DNA of 11,807 nucleotides from Bacteroidia bacterium. Lineage in GTDB: Bacteria; Bacteroidota; Bacteroidia; NS11-12g; UBA955. Shown one piece after another: positions 1 to 6,522 of this stretch. Location of the stretch: positions 1 to 11,807 of the forward strand of contig JALRLA010000106.1 of the NCBI GenBank assembly GCA_023254645.1, written 5' to 3'. The position numbers were made by a program, and so were the translations under genes. Under the pieces are notes generated by a model. That model did no database searches. It was not told where the DNA came from and was given only the letters and a program-made list of their open reading frames with translations. How positions within the stretch are numbered: position 1 is the stretch's first letter; each line of letters begins with the position of its first letter.

Positions 1-230
1 CCGCCAATGGCTGGACCCGCAACGGTAAATTTGACCTCCATGGTCTTGGCCAATGAGGTTACTTCGTGTTGGTTGAGGCCTTTTCTCATGCGGGTTCCAC
101 CGCCAGCAGCGCCTCCTCTCAAAGAGTTGATGACTACCCAACCTTCGGCCTCTGTTTCGGCATCTTTCCAGTTGAATACGATTTCAGGCTGCTTGCCTTC
201 AAATTTCTCGATAAGCTTGTCCAGTTTCAC
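1..230 (-). CDS. Glu/Leu/Phe/Val dehydrogenase, N-terminal part (runs off left edge)
   Basis: The reverse strand reads about 76 residues from a GTG at 228-230 to the window edge. They include NWKDAETEAEGWVVINSLRG, the glycine-rich stretch GGAAGGGTRMRKGL and LAKTMEVKFTVAGPAIGG. This is the dimerisation/substrate-binding domain of the amino-acid dehydrogenase family that oxidatively deaminates Glu, Leu, Phe or Val with NAD(P); the lysine in MEVKFTV matches the family's substrate-carboxylate-binding lysine. The catalytic lysine and the Rossmann domain lie outside the window, so substrate cannot be told. An in-frame TAG at 240-242 limits the start to GTG (228-230) or TTG (237-239); there is no ATG. 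It lies 45 bases downstream of anmK on the same strand, so co-transcription is possible. Family call is firm, exact enzyme open. Confidence 0.88.
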   Translation of the reverse strand, partial: MKLDKLIEKFEGKQPEIVFNWKDAETEAEGWVVINSLRGGAAGGGTRMRKGLNQHEVTSLAKTMEVKFTVAGPAIG

Positions 231-251
231 TTTTTGCAACTATTTGTGCTG

Positions 252-284
252 CAAAGTTCCGCATTCTGCGCGGCTCTACCGCAA
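252..284 (-). promoter_or_regulatory. Possible promoter for the dehydrogenase gene
   Basis: On the minus strand GAACTTTG (259-252) resembles the Bacteroidota -7 box TAnnTTTG (5 of 6 informative bases), with a TTG (284-282) 22 bases upstream. It overlaps the end of anmK and would give a leader of roughly 16 bases. Visual match only. Confidence 0.25.
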
Positions 285-1370
285 CAGGGAGGAAAAATCC
301 CCGTCCAATGATCCGCCGATGACGTTGTGCGTTGCTCCGGTAGCCGATGCCAATATATTGGGCTGGTTGCTAACGCGCATAGCGCCAAGCAAGGCAAATA
401 TCAAAGCCTCTTTGTACTCAACCAGGTTGGAGTCGGGAACCACCACCTCGCAAGGGCATTCTGACTTTAAGAAATCCACCAAGGTCTTGTTATAGGCTCC
501 GCCACCAGTGACCAACATGCGTCCTGATCCCGGTTGACACACCCCATCGGCTTGAAAACGCTCGATGGCCTTACCCACTTGGGCAGCCGAATGCAAGACC
601 AGTGTCTTCATGCGGTCTTCGGTGGGGTGTTGATCGTATTCCCGAACCACGTGCCAAAAATGCTTATTGATCCACTCTCGACCGAGGCTCTTGGGGTAAT
701 TCTGATGGTAATAGTCAATGGCGTTCAGCTCGTCTAACAAGGGATAAATGACTTGGCCGCTTTCAGCGATCGCCCCGCCCTCATCGTAAGAAACATTCAA
801 TTCTCTGGCCAGTCTATTGAGCACAATGTTGCAGGGAGAAACATCAAAGGCGACCCGTTTTTCATTCACGCAGGCTGAAATATTGGAGAATCCACCCAAA
901 TTCAAGCAAAATTCATAGTCTCCAAAGAGCAATTGATCTCCGATTGAAACCAAAGGAGCACCTTGACCCCCGGCGGCTACATCCCCTCTTCTGAAATTGG
1001 AAACCACAGGGCGCTGAGCATAATGACTCAAAGTTGCCCCATCGCCAATTTGGGTGGTCAAGCCTTTGTTGGGATTGTGAAATATGGTATGCCCATGAGA
1101 AGCCACTAGATCCACGTTGTGTCCACTTGATTCGTGAAATACCCGGGCCAAATCACCCAAATAACGCCCGTAAAACACATCGGTTTTGGCCAAAACTTCG
1201 CCGTATTGATAGCGCAATTGGCTCAATCTAACACGCCAGGTTTCATTGTAAGGTATGGTTACTGCCGTGAGTATTTCGGCCGACCAGCCGTCTGAATTTT
1301 GTTGCACATCACAAAGAGCCAGGTCAACTCCATCCATGCTCGTCCCACTCATGATACCCAATACCTTCAT
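276..1370 (-). CDS. anmK: Anhydro-N-acetylmuramic acid kinase
   Basis: AnmK phosphorylates and opens 1,6-anhydro-MurNAc to MurNAc-6-phosphate, feeding cell-wall turnover products back into metabolism in the cytoplasm. Visible family signatures, in order: the N-terminal phosphate-binding loop GIMSGTSMDGVDLAL (residues 5-19), SHGHTIFHNP, GGQGAPLV, LNLGGFSNIS, AFDVSPCNIVLN with D176 at the catalytic-base position, and the adenosine-site glycines in LVTGGGAYN near residue 290. The 364-residue length is normal for the family. The frame continues upstream to a TTG at 1397, but that would put nine extra residues before the motif and overlap the likely promoter, so the ATG at 1368-1370 is preferred. 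The gene is divergent from the Tat-signal aminotransferase and precedes the amino-acid dehydrogenase on the same strand. No nearby murQ or other recycling gene is seen. Confidence 0.95.
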   Translation of the reverse strand: MKVLGIMSGTSMDGVDLALCDVQQNSDGWSAEILTAVTIPYNETWRVRLSQLRYQYGEVLAKTDVFYGRYLGDLARVFHESSGHNVDLVASHGHTIFHNPNKGLTTQIGDGATLSHYAQRPVVSNFRRGDVAAGGQGAPLVSIGDQLLFGDYEFCLNLGGFSNISACVNEKRVAFDVSPCNIVLNRLARELNVSYDEGGAIAESGQVIYPLLDELNAIDYYHQNYPKSLGREWINKHFWHVVREYDQHPTEDRMKTLVLHSAAQVGKAIERFQADGVCQPGSGRMLVTGGGAYNKTLVDFLKSECPCEVVVPDSNLVEYKEALIFALLGAMRVSNQPNILASATGATHNVIGGSLDGDFSSLLR

Positions 1371-1374
1371 GCTC

Positions 1375-1405
1375 CAAAAATGCCCATTCCCTGACAAACT
1401 TGCAA
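1375..1405 (-). promoter_or_regulatory. Predicted anmK promoter, leaderless-type
   Basis: On the minus strand TTG (1405-1403), 20 bases, then CATTTTTG (1382-1375; 5 of 6 informative bases of TAnnTTTG), then GAGC and the ATG at 1370. Transcription starting a few bases after the box would begin at or next to the start codon. A second TTG-N20-CAAGTTTG match lies upstream (1425-1395) and would give a leader of about 20 bases; the sequence alone does not decide. Confidence 0.45.
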
Positions 1406-1466
1406 AAGTGAAGTGCCATAAACAAAAAATAGTTGCCCCTCACTAAGCCCATTTCCTCTTTTTTAT

Positions 1467-1474
1467 CTAGTTTG
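1467..1474 (+). promoter_or_regulatory. Weak -7-like box before the Tat aminotransferase
   Basis: CTAGTTTG ends four bases before the ATG at 1479. It keeps the TTTG half of the Bacteroidota -7 box but lacks the TA, and no -33 TTG is visible at the usual distance. It is listed because the box-to-ATG spacing equals that of better matches elsewhere in the window. Confidence 0.2.
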
Positions 1475-1478
1475 GAAC

Positions 1479-2750
1479 ATGCTCAATCGCAGACGATTCT
1501 TAGCTTGGACGGCCACAGCTGCTCCCCTTGCTCTTCAGGGCAATTCACTGTTATCCAACAACAAACCCAGCTTGCTAGAGGCCAAATTGGCGGCCGATTC
1601 TGACGATTGGGACCGCATTCGCAGCCTCTTTCCCTTGGACCGAAAGACGGTGTTTTTGAACAACGGCACCATGGGGGTCAGCCCTTATCCCGTCTTGCAA
1701 GCCAGCATAGATTCTCTGCAAGATTCGGCCACCCATGCCCGTTATCCCGGACACAACGACAAGTTGGAAAAACTACTGGCTGAGACCATTGGCTCCGATC
1801 ACGATGAGGTGGCCATCACCAAAAACGTCAGCGAGGGCATCAACCATATTTGCTGGGGCATTCCCTTGAAGAAAGGAGACGAAATCATTCTGACCAGCCA
1901 CGAGCATGTCGGCGGATGCGCCGCCTGGTTGCACCGAGCACGATTGGAAGGTTTGAGCATCAAAGTCGTGGATTTGAAACCCACGGCCGACCAAACCATG
2001 GAGGCCATCGAATCGGCCATCGGCCCACGCACCCGTGTGATTGCCGTACCTCACGTGCCTTGCACCATTGGCCAGGTTTTGCCTGTCCAAGACATATGCC
2101 GACTGGCCAAAATGAAAGGCATCATTTCGGTATTGGATGGCGCGCATCCGCTGGGAATGTTGCAATTCAACTTGCACGAAATAGGCTGCGATTACTATGC
2201 TGGCTGCCTGCACAAATGGGCCCTAGGCCCCTTAGGAACGGGGTATTTGTACATCAAAAAGGAGCGATTGGCCGAGACCCGCTGCACCCATGTGGCCGCT
2301 TATTCGCTGGATACTTTTAACATGAACGCCCAACCCCCTGCCCTCGGGGAATTGGTTGATTCTGCTTCGCGATTCAGTTACGGAAGCTTTTCTGGGGCGC
2401 TGATTGAAGGAGCTACGGCTGCCTTGGAATTTTACCATACCATGGGTCCTGCCCGTATCGAGCAGCGCAGCTTGGGCTTGGCCAGAATCTTGCAAGAAAA
2501 ATTGTTGGCCCTCCCGGTTGAACTCGAAATGCTCACACCGCTGGAGGCGCGCTCTAGAGGCGCTCAAATCTCCTTTAGGCTCAAAGACAAATCAAACGTC
2601 GAATTCGTTCAAGAAGCCCGCAAACAGCACATCATATTGAGGCATGTTGGCGAAAATGACATCGATTGTGTGCGCGTTTCCACGCACTACTACAACAACG
2701 AATCAGACCTCGAGGCCTTGCTCGAATGTTTGGTGGCTTATGCCGGTTAA
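1479..2750 (+). CDS. Tat-exported class V aminotransferase-fold PLP enzyme (isopenicillin N epimerase-like)
   Basis: A 423-residue fold-type I PLP enzyme of the class V/cysteine desulfurase-like group. Evidence: LNNGTMGVSP near residue 60 (substrate/cofactor entrance of isopenicillin N epimerase-like proteins), TSHEHVGG, the pyridine-nitrogen aspartate D220 in VLDGAHPLGM, and the Schiff-base lysine K246 in GCLHKWALGPLGTGYLY. The N-terminus MLNRRRFLAWTATAAPLAL is a twin-arginine signal (R4-R5 before F7-L8, then a moderately hydrophobic alanine-rich stretch), so the enzyme is probably folded with PLP in the cytoplasm and exported. Reaction and substrate cannot be inferred; epimerase, desulfurase-like or lyase activities are all possible. 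It stands alone in its orientation, starts 108 bases from the divergent anmK, and its TAA overlaps the TAA of the convergent downstream gene by four bases. Family is firm, function unknown. Confidence 0.9.
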   Translation: MLNRRRFLAWTATAAPLALQGNSLLSNNKPSLLEAKLAADSDDWDRIRSLFPLDRKTVFLNNGTMGVSPYPVLQASIDSLQDSATHARYPGHNDKLEKLLAETIGSDHDEVAITKNVSEGINHICWGIPLKKGDEIILTSHEHVGGCAAWLHRARLEGLSIKVVDLKPTADQTMEAIESAIGPRTRVIAVPHVPCTIGQVLPVQDICRLAKMKGIISVLDGAHPLGMLQFNLHEIGCDYYAGCLHKWALGPLGTGYLYIKKERLAETRCTHVAAYSLDTFNMNAQPPALGELVDSASRFSYGSFSGALIEGATAALEFYHTMGPARIEQRSLGLARILQEKLLALPVELEMLTPLEARSRGAQISFRLKDKSNVEFVQEARKQHIILRHVGENDIDCVRVSTHYYNNESDLEALLECLVAYAG

Positions 2751-4126
2751 GGGGCCTGGCGAATCAGGGTTTGGCTGATGGAGCGACCCTCTTTGGTCAA
2801 TACCAAGTGGTAGATTCCATTGCCCGCAGTTATAGGCCACTGCAACTCGGAACGAGATTGAACAGATCCTGAACCTGCAGCAACGACCTGGCCCAATGAA
2901 TTGATCAGCGCATAGGAATCAAAACCACCGTACATGAATATTCCAATGGTCTCAGAGCTGCTCGGATTGGGATAGATTCTTACCTGAATGTCTTCCAATT
3001 TCAATGCCAGTTGAGCAGTGTGATCGCCACAATCATCGATCAAAGAGGCGACAGGGCTATCGGCGTGGGCCTTGGCCCAAACCATGATATCATCGCTGTA
3101 ATCGTGAATCCAATCGGCAATTTGCTGGGTATCGAGACTGGTCCAATAATTATTCGAAAAATCAAAGTCCCAACCGGCTGCTGGGTTTTTATTGGTTCCC
3201 GTAAACTTGATTTTTTGACCAGTACCGGGATAGCGCAAAAAGTTGTTGCGATTCAAATGGGCGATGATGGGTTTGCTGCTGTCAGGCGTTGATCCGCTGA
3301 TGCTCATCATGGGGTAAAAACTACCCCCACAGCTGTCAAACGTATTACCGGTCGCTTGAACTCTCAAGGTATCGTAGTATCCCCAGCAATTCAATTGGAA
3401 ACCCGAAGCCATGTTTTCAAAACGATTGCACTCCATTTCCAAGGAGCCGTAAACGGAGACGGTAACACTGCCCGTACCCTTCACCCAGTTGCGATTGAAT
3501 TGAATATCGGTACCGTATCCGTAGACCGAATATTGGTTCTCGAAGGTGTCGTATTCCACGTTCAGCGTTCCTTGACCCGAGGTATAGATGGGATAGCCAT
3601 ACTTGGAACTCGATGGGAAACGGGAATGCAACACTTGCACGATGCCTTTATTGCTGCTGAATCGGTTGTATACGCCATAATAGGCATCTTCCATGCGGCA
3701 ATGCTCGACATCGACCCCCGCGCACTCGTTGTAGATGCTATAGGTACCCGAATTCGCTTGCCCATGGAAATGACAAAATTTGAACTGGGCACCCGTGTCT
3801 GAGGCCAAATTATATCCAGCGGCCTTGGCTTGCAAACGAACTTGGAACCCTTCCATGTGAATCATGGAATCAGGTTTTCCTACCGCTTCAATTCGGCCAT
3901 CGATGATGAATTGCAAAGCCTTGCTCGCGACTACGGTAACACCGGGTTCAATGCGAATGAAGGCTCCATCAGCCAAATAGGTATTGGCTGACAGGGTGTA
4001 TGGACTACCAGAAGCGGTCCAAGTTTGGTCAGTATCAATGTAGTTGGGTACGCTAGTCTGGGCTTGAAGGGAGGAAAAACCCATCGCGCCTATCAATCCG
4101 AATAACAGGGATTTGGTCTTAATCAC
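2747..4126 (-). CDS. Secreted right-handed beta-helix protein with T9SS type A sorting domain
   Basis: A 459-residue exported protein. It begins with a lipid-free signal peptide (K3, K5, hydrophobic core LLFGLIGAMGF, cleavage near LQAQ, residue 23). Residues about 30-350 show the short repeating beta-strand/turn pattern of parallel beta-helix proteins (for example VDVEHCRMEDAYYGVYN, LNVEYDTFENQYSVYGYG, LEMECNRFENMASGFQLN, VQATGNTFDSCGG), ending in FSNNYWTSLDTQQIADWIHD, a segment typical of Bacteroidota beta-helix proteins. Residues about 377-459 are a T9SS C-terminal domain (VRIYPNPSS at about 383, then NSLGQVV and NGIYHLVL), which directs outer-membrane transport and surface attachment or release. 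No catalytic residues of polysaccharide lyases are recognisable; an adhesin or glycan-binding role is possible but unproven. The start is GTG (4124-4126): an in-frame TAA lies four codons upstream. It converges on the PLP enzyme gene with overlapping stop codons. Confidence 0.9.
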   Translation of the reverse strand: MIKTKSLLFGLIGAMGFSSLQAQTSVPNYIDTDQTWTASGSPYTLSANTYLADGAFIRIEPGVTVVASKALQFIIDGRIEAVGKPDSMIHMEGFQVRLQAKAAGYNLASDTGAQFKFCHFHGQANSGTYSIYNECAGVDVEHCRMEDAYYGVYNRFSSNKGIVQVLHSRFPSSSKYGYPIYTSGQGTLNVEYDTFENQYSVYGYGTDIQFNRNWVKGTGSVTVSVYGSLEMECNRFENMASGFQLNCWGYYDTLRVQATGNTFDSCGGSFYPMMSISGSTPDSSKPIIAHLNRNNFLRYPGTGQKIKFTGTNKNPAAGWDFDFSNNYWTSLDTQQIADWIHDYSDDIMVWAKAHADSPVASLIDDCGDHTAQLALKLEDIQVRIYPNPSSSETIGIFMYGGFDSYALINSLGQVVAAGSGSVQSRSELQWPITAGNGIYHLVLTKEGRSISQTLIRQAP

Positions 4127-4130
4127 TTTG

Positions 4131-4138
4131 TAAAGTTA
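4131..4138 (-). promoter_or_regulatory. -7-like box of the T9SS beta-helix gene
   Basis: TAACTTTA on the minus strand (4138-4131) matches 5 of 6 informative bases of TAnnTTTG and ends four bases before the GTG start. It predicts a leaderless mRNA. No good -33 TTG at about 20 bases; CTG is present there (4161-4159). Confidence 0.35.
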
Positions 4139-4185
4139 CCCATTGCTAATTTAATAAGCAGATTCTCAAGGCAAATGACACTGCG

Positions 4186-4193
4186 TACATTTG
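4186..4193 (+). promoter_or_regulatory. -7 box of the menE-like gene, leaderless-type
   Basis: TACATTTG is a perfect Bacteroidota -7 box and is followed by CAGT and the ATG at 4198. No alternative start codon exists upstream in frame before a TAA at 4147-4149, so if this box is used the transcript begins at about the ATG. The -33 position holds TTC (4163-4165), not TTG. Confidence 0.5.
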
Positions 4194-4197
4194 CAGT

Positions 4198-5187
4198 ATG
4201 GCTTCCAACCGAACCTTGCATGCTGAATTTCTCGACGCCTGGCGATCAGGTGAAGAATCCTTCATCATGCACACTTCTGGTTCAACGGGCACTCCTAGCC
4301 AAATGATTTGGAAGAGAGAATTCATGATTTGGAGTGCCGAGCAAACCCTTTCTGCTTTTTTCAACTGCTGCCAAGACCTTAGCCAACTCTGCGTCTTGCC
4401 TTTAGACAAAGCAGGTGGCCTGATGCAGGCTGTTCGAGCGGAGGTATGGAAAACACCGATTGAGGTACGCGAAGCCACTTCTTTGCCCCAATTAGAGGGT
4501 CAGTTTTCGATCGTCTCTTTAACACCCATGCAACTTCACCATGTGGTACAGAGCAACCGCGGCATCGAACAATTGAAAGGGTTTCATACGGTTGTGCTGG
4601 GTGGAGGCCCCCTCGACCCTGACCTAGAGGCTCGTTTGACAGAGCCTGACTTGCTGCCTGTGCGCTTCATTCACACCTTCGGTATGAGCGAAACCTATAG
4701 CCACTTTGCCGGTCGAATCATCGGCGACACTCATGGCAATTACCGCGTTTTCAAGGGCTACGAATGGAAAGTGGAAGAAGAACTACTGTTTGTAAAAAGC
4801 CCTGCCACGGGCCATCAATGGCTAGAGACAAGGGATCGCGTGCGGGCCGAAGCCGGCAGATTCACCTGGCTGGGCCGGGCCGATTTTGTGGTCAATTCTG
4901 GGGGTATCAAACTCTCCATAGAGTCTATTGAAGAGGCAGTGTCTGCTCAATTGGGTTGGCCATTGACCGATTTCTTTGTTTGGAAAACACCTGACACCGT
5001 TCTCGGCGAGGCTCTGGTCTTGGTTCACACCCAGTTAACAACCATTGCGAGGACCTTGGATTGGTCTTTTTTACCCCCCTACCACAAACCCAAATTCCTT
5101 TACCATTGCCCTCATCCCATCATGGCCAACGGAAAGTGGCAACGGGCTACGAGCTTTGCTCAGTCGAGGGTGATCGACCTCAAATAA
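4198..5187 (+). CDS. menE: o-Succinylbenzoate-CoA ligase-like AMP-binding protein (MenE)
   Basis: MenE activates o-succinylbenzoate to its CoA thioester through an acyl-adenylate in cytoplasmic menaquinone synthesis. Visible adenylation-domain motifs: A3 phosphate loop HTSGSTGTP (residues 25-33), A5 FGMSETYSHFAG (about 161-172), A7 aspartate D213 in TRDRV, A8 hinge GRADFVVNSGGIKLS, and the A10 lysine K313 in NGKWQR near the C-terminus. At 329 residues it is much shorter than Escherichia coli MenE (about 450): the region before the A3 loop is reduced to about 22 residues, as is usual for Bacteroidota MenE homologues. The lysine that commonly follows TSGSTGxP is serine (S34) here. The gene stands alone, without menC or menD next to it, so the assignment rests on family resemblance. 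It overlaps the convergent small membrane-protein gene by eight bases. Confidence 0.8.
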   Translation: MASNRTLHAEFLDAWRSGEESFIMHTSGSTGTPSQMIWKREFMIWSAEQTLSAFFNCCQDLSQLCVLPLDKAGGLMQAVRAEVWKTPIEVREATSLPQLEGQFSIVSLTPMQLHHVVQSNRGIEQLKGFHTVVLGGGPLDPDLEARLTEPDLLPVRFIHTFGMSETYSHFAGRIIGDTHGNYRVFKGYEWKVEEELLFVKSPATGHQWLETRDRVRAEAGRFTWLGRADFVVNSGGIKLSIESIEEAVSAQLGWPLTDFFVWKTPDTVLGEALVLVHTQLTTIARTLDWSFLPPYHKPKFLYHCPHPIMANGKWQRATSFAQSRVIDLK

Positions 5188-5614
5188 TGCCAAAATTCAA
5201 GGCATTGAGCGTCAGGGCCAAACCCATGATACCAATGGCCAACAAGCGCATCCAAACCAACTCACCTGTCAGTTGAACGTATCGCTCGTCGTAGCCTTTT
5301 TCGGCCAGAAGCTTTTTCTGATAGAAGCCCATGGGCACCTGAATGCCTAGTATCAAGAGCAAATACAGAATCGAGTAAAAGTGGGAATATCCATTGTCCA
5401 TCATGGATGCTACGAGCACAAAAATCACGACTATGCCCAACAACAAATAGGTGGACAGGTTGCGAATGGGCTTCAAATCGGTGATCAAACGACCCCGAAC
5501 CTCATCGCTCAGCCTAAGCAAGCCCTTTTCGTGTTTGTTGCGTATGCGAATCACGATGGTGAAGTAGACGATGGCACCAATCAACATGGGCCAAATGGAT
5601 AACAACAATTCCAT
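5180..5614 (-). CDS. Uncharacterised four-helix membrane protein
   Basis: I do not recognise a family. The 144-residue protein has four clear hydrophobic segments at about residues 4-22, 54-72, 79-97 and 120-140, joined by charged loops: RIRNKHEKGLLRLSDEVRGR after helix 1 and QKKLLAEKGYDERYVQ after helix 3. No signal peptide cleavage site and no known catalytic motif are visible, so it is probably an integral inner-membrane protein. It follows the aldose-epimerase-like gene on the same strand after only 15 bases and is probably in its operon, but a -7-like box before its own ATG leaves separate transcription possible. Its TGA overlaps the end of the convergent menE-like gene, which constrains both C-termini (NFGII here). 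It could be an unannotated DUF family; function unknown. Confidence 0.7.
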   Translation of the reverse strand: MELLLSIWPMLIGAIVYFTIVIRIRNKHEKGLLRLSDEVRGRLITDLKPIRNLSTYLLLGIVVIFVLVASMMDNGYSHFYSILYLLLILGIQVPMGFYQKKLLAEKGYDERYVQLTGELVWMRLLAIGIMGLALTLNALNFGII

Positions 5615-5619
5615 GGCTG

Positions 5620-5627
5620 TAAAAATA
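5620..5627 (-). promoter_or_regulatory. -7-like box before the small membrane-protein gene
   Basis: TATTTTTA (5627-5620, minus strand) matches 5 of 6 informative bases of TAnnTTTG and ends five bases before the ATG at 5614. There is no -33 TTG at the usual distance (nearest gap 14). It may be an internal promoter or chance in an AT-rich gap. Confidence 0.25.
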
Positions 5628-5629
5628 GA

Positions 5630-6484
5630 TCAAAAGGGCTTCAAAGAGTAACTGAACGATTGACGTTCATTGGGCTTTAATACCCGAATGCCCTCTTTTT
5701 CAAAGAAACTCCCAGAGCTGCCAACCGAATCGGCCAATCCAGCCCAAGGTTCCAAGCAAAAGAAGGGCGCGCCTGGCTTGGTCCAAAAACCCCAGTAGGG
5801 AAAGTCATCAGCCGATGGCAATTGCATTTCAACCAAGGGACCACTGTTGTGTTCGAGACGTACGGAACTAATTCCACTGTTCTTGAACACGATGGCATCC
5901 TGCTGAAAATCTCCTGTTTTCAACGACAGTTCCTTCTGCTGGTTTAAACACGGACTTGAGTCGCCGGTATACAAGCCGTTTTCAATCAAATAACGCTCGG
6001 CAGTTAGGGGCTCTCCAAAAACCAATTGGTGTTCTTCCAATGGGCCCTCGAGGGCAAAACCGGGATGAGCACCAATCGAAAACGGCAGGTGACCATTTCC
6101 TGTATTGATGACCCTGTACTGAACCATCAATCGATCGAACTGAAGCTTGTATTCCACTTCCAGTTCAAATGAAAAAGGAAACCCCTGACGGGTTTGAACA
6201 TTATCTACCAATGTCAGTATCACCTGGTCTGCACTTTGATACCGAATGTTAAAATCACAATCGCGGGCGAAACCGTGTTGACGCAATTGGATGGTTCCTT
6301 CTGATACCTGAGAGCAATCGTTTTTAAGCTTACCTACAATGGGAAACAACAGGGGAGCCACTCGGTTCCAATAATGCTCGTCCACTTGCCACAGGCGATT
6401 CGGTCCACCCTGTTTGCTTAAAACCTGCAGTTCCGCCCCACGCTTGGATACTTCCACTTGAATCTGCCCATTTTCCAGTCTCAT
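5630..6484 (-). CDS. Aldose 1-epimerase family protein (LacX-like)
   Basis: A 284-residue galactose-mutarotase-like beta-sandwich protein of the LacX/YeaD type, which interconverts anomers of sugars or sugar phosphates in the cytoplasm. Supporting blocks: RLWQVDEHYWNRVAPLLFPI (about 30-49), RQHGFARDCDF with H70, SIGAHPGF with H140, and PYWGFWTKPGAPFFCLEPWA with E245. The two histidines and the glutamate correspond to the family's sugar-binding and acid/base catalytic residues, so the active site looks intact. No signal peptide is present. It is divergent from the DMT transporter gene (start codons 38 bases apart) and upstream of a small membrane-protein gene by 15 bases. No sugar operon is nearby, so its substrate cannot be named. 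Confidence 0.9.
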   Translation of the reverse strand: MRLENGQIQVEVSKRGAELQVLSKQGGPNRLWQVDEHYWNRVAPLLFPIVGKLKNDCSQVSEGTIQLRQHGFARDCDFNIRYQSADQVILTLVDNVQTRQGFPFSFELEVEYKLQFDRLMVQYRVINTGNGHLPFSIGAHPGFALEGPLEEHQLVFGEPLTAERYLIENGLYTGDSSPCLNQQKELSLKTGDFQQDAIVFKNSGISSVRLEHNSGPLVEMQLPSADDFPYWGFWTKPGAPFFCLEPWAGLADSVGSSGSFFEKEGIRVLKPNERQSFSYSLKPF

Positions 6485-6490
6485 GTGCAG

Positions 6491-6498
6491 CGAAGTTA
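6491..6498 (-). promoter_or_regulatory. -7-like box of the aldose-epimerase gene
   Basis: TAACTTCG (6498-6491, minus strand) matches 5 of 6 informative bases of the -7 box and ends six bases before the ATG at 6484. It lies back to back with the -7 box of the divergent transporter gene, only 11 bases apart. No -33 TTG at the usual distance. Confidence 0.3.
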
Positions 6499-6509
6499 AG
6501 GCTTGACTC

Positions 6510-6517
6510 TACCTTTG
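6510..6517 (+). promoter_or_regulatory. -7 box of the DMT transporter gene, leaderless-type
   Basis: TACCTTTG is a perfect -7 box and is followed by TGACC and ATG at 6523. It overlaps the alternative GTG at 6517-6519, which argues for the ATG as the true start. No clear -33 TTG is seen. Confidence 0.45.
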
Positions 6518-6522
6518 TGACC

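Noticed and set aside
260..275. GC-rich hairpin CCGC/GCGG between anmK and the dehydrogenase gene as a terminator
   Set aside because: The stem is only four base pairs with competing pairings and is not followed by a T run.
7..495. 162-codon plus-strand open frame
   Set aside because: It lies antisense to the amino-acid dehydrogenase and the end of anmK, both of which show clear family motifs; the translated sequence shows nothing protein-like.
1773..2213. 146-codon minus-strand open frame antisense to the PLP-enzyme gene
   Set aside because: Shadow of a well-supported gene, with no motif or separate promoter.
1850..2320. 156-codon plus-strand open frame inside the PLP-enzyme gene
   Set aside because: Same-strand shadow in another frame; the PLP lysine and aspartate motifs are in the main frame and this one is arginine/histidine-rich without motifs.
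3356..3802. 148-codon plus-strand open frame antisense to the T9SS beta-helix gene
   Set aside because: The opposite strand has signal peptide, beta-helix pattern and sorting domain; this frame has no recognisable features.
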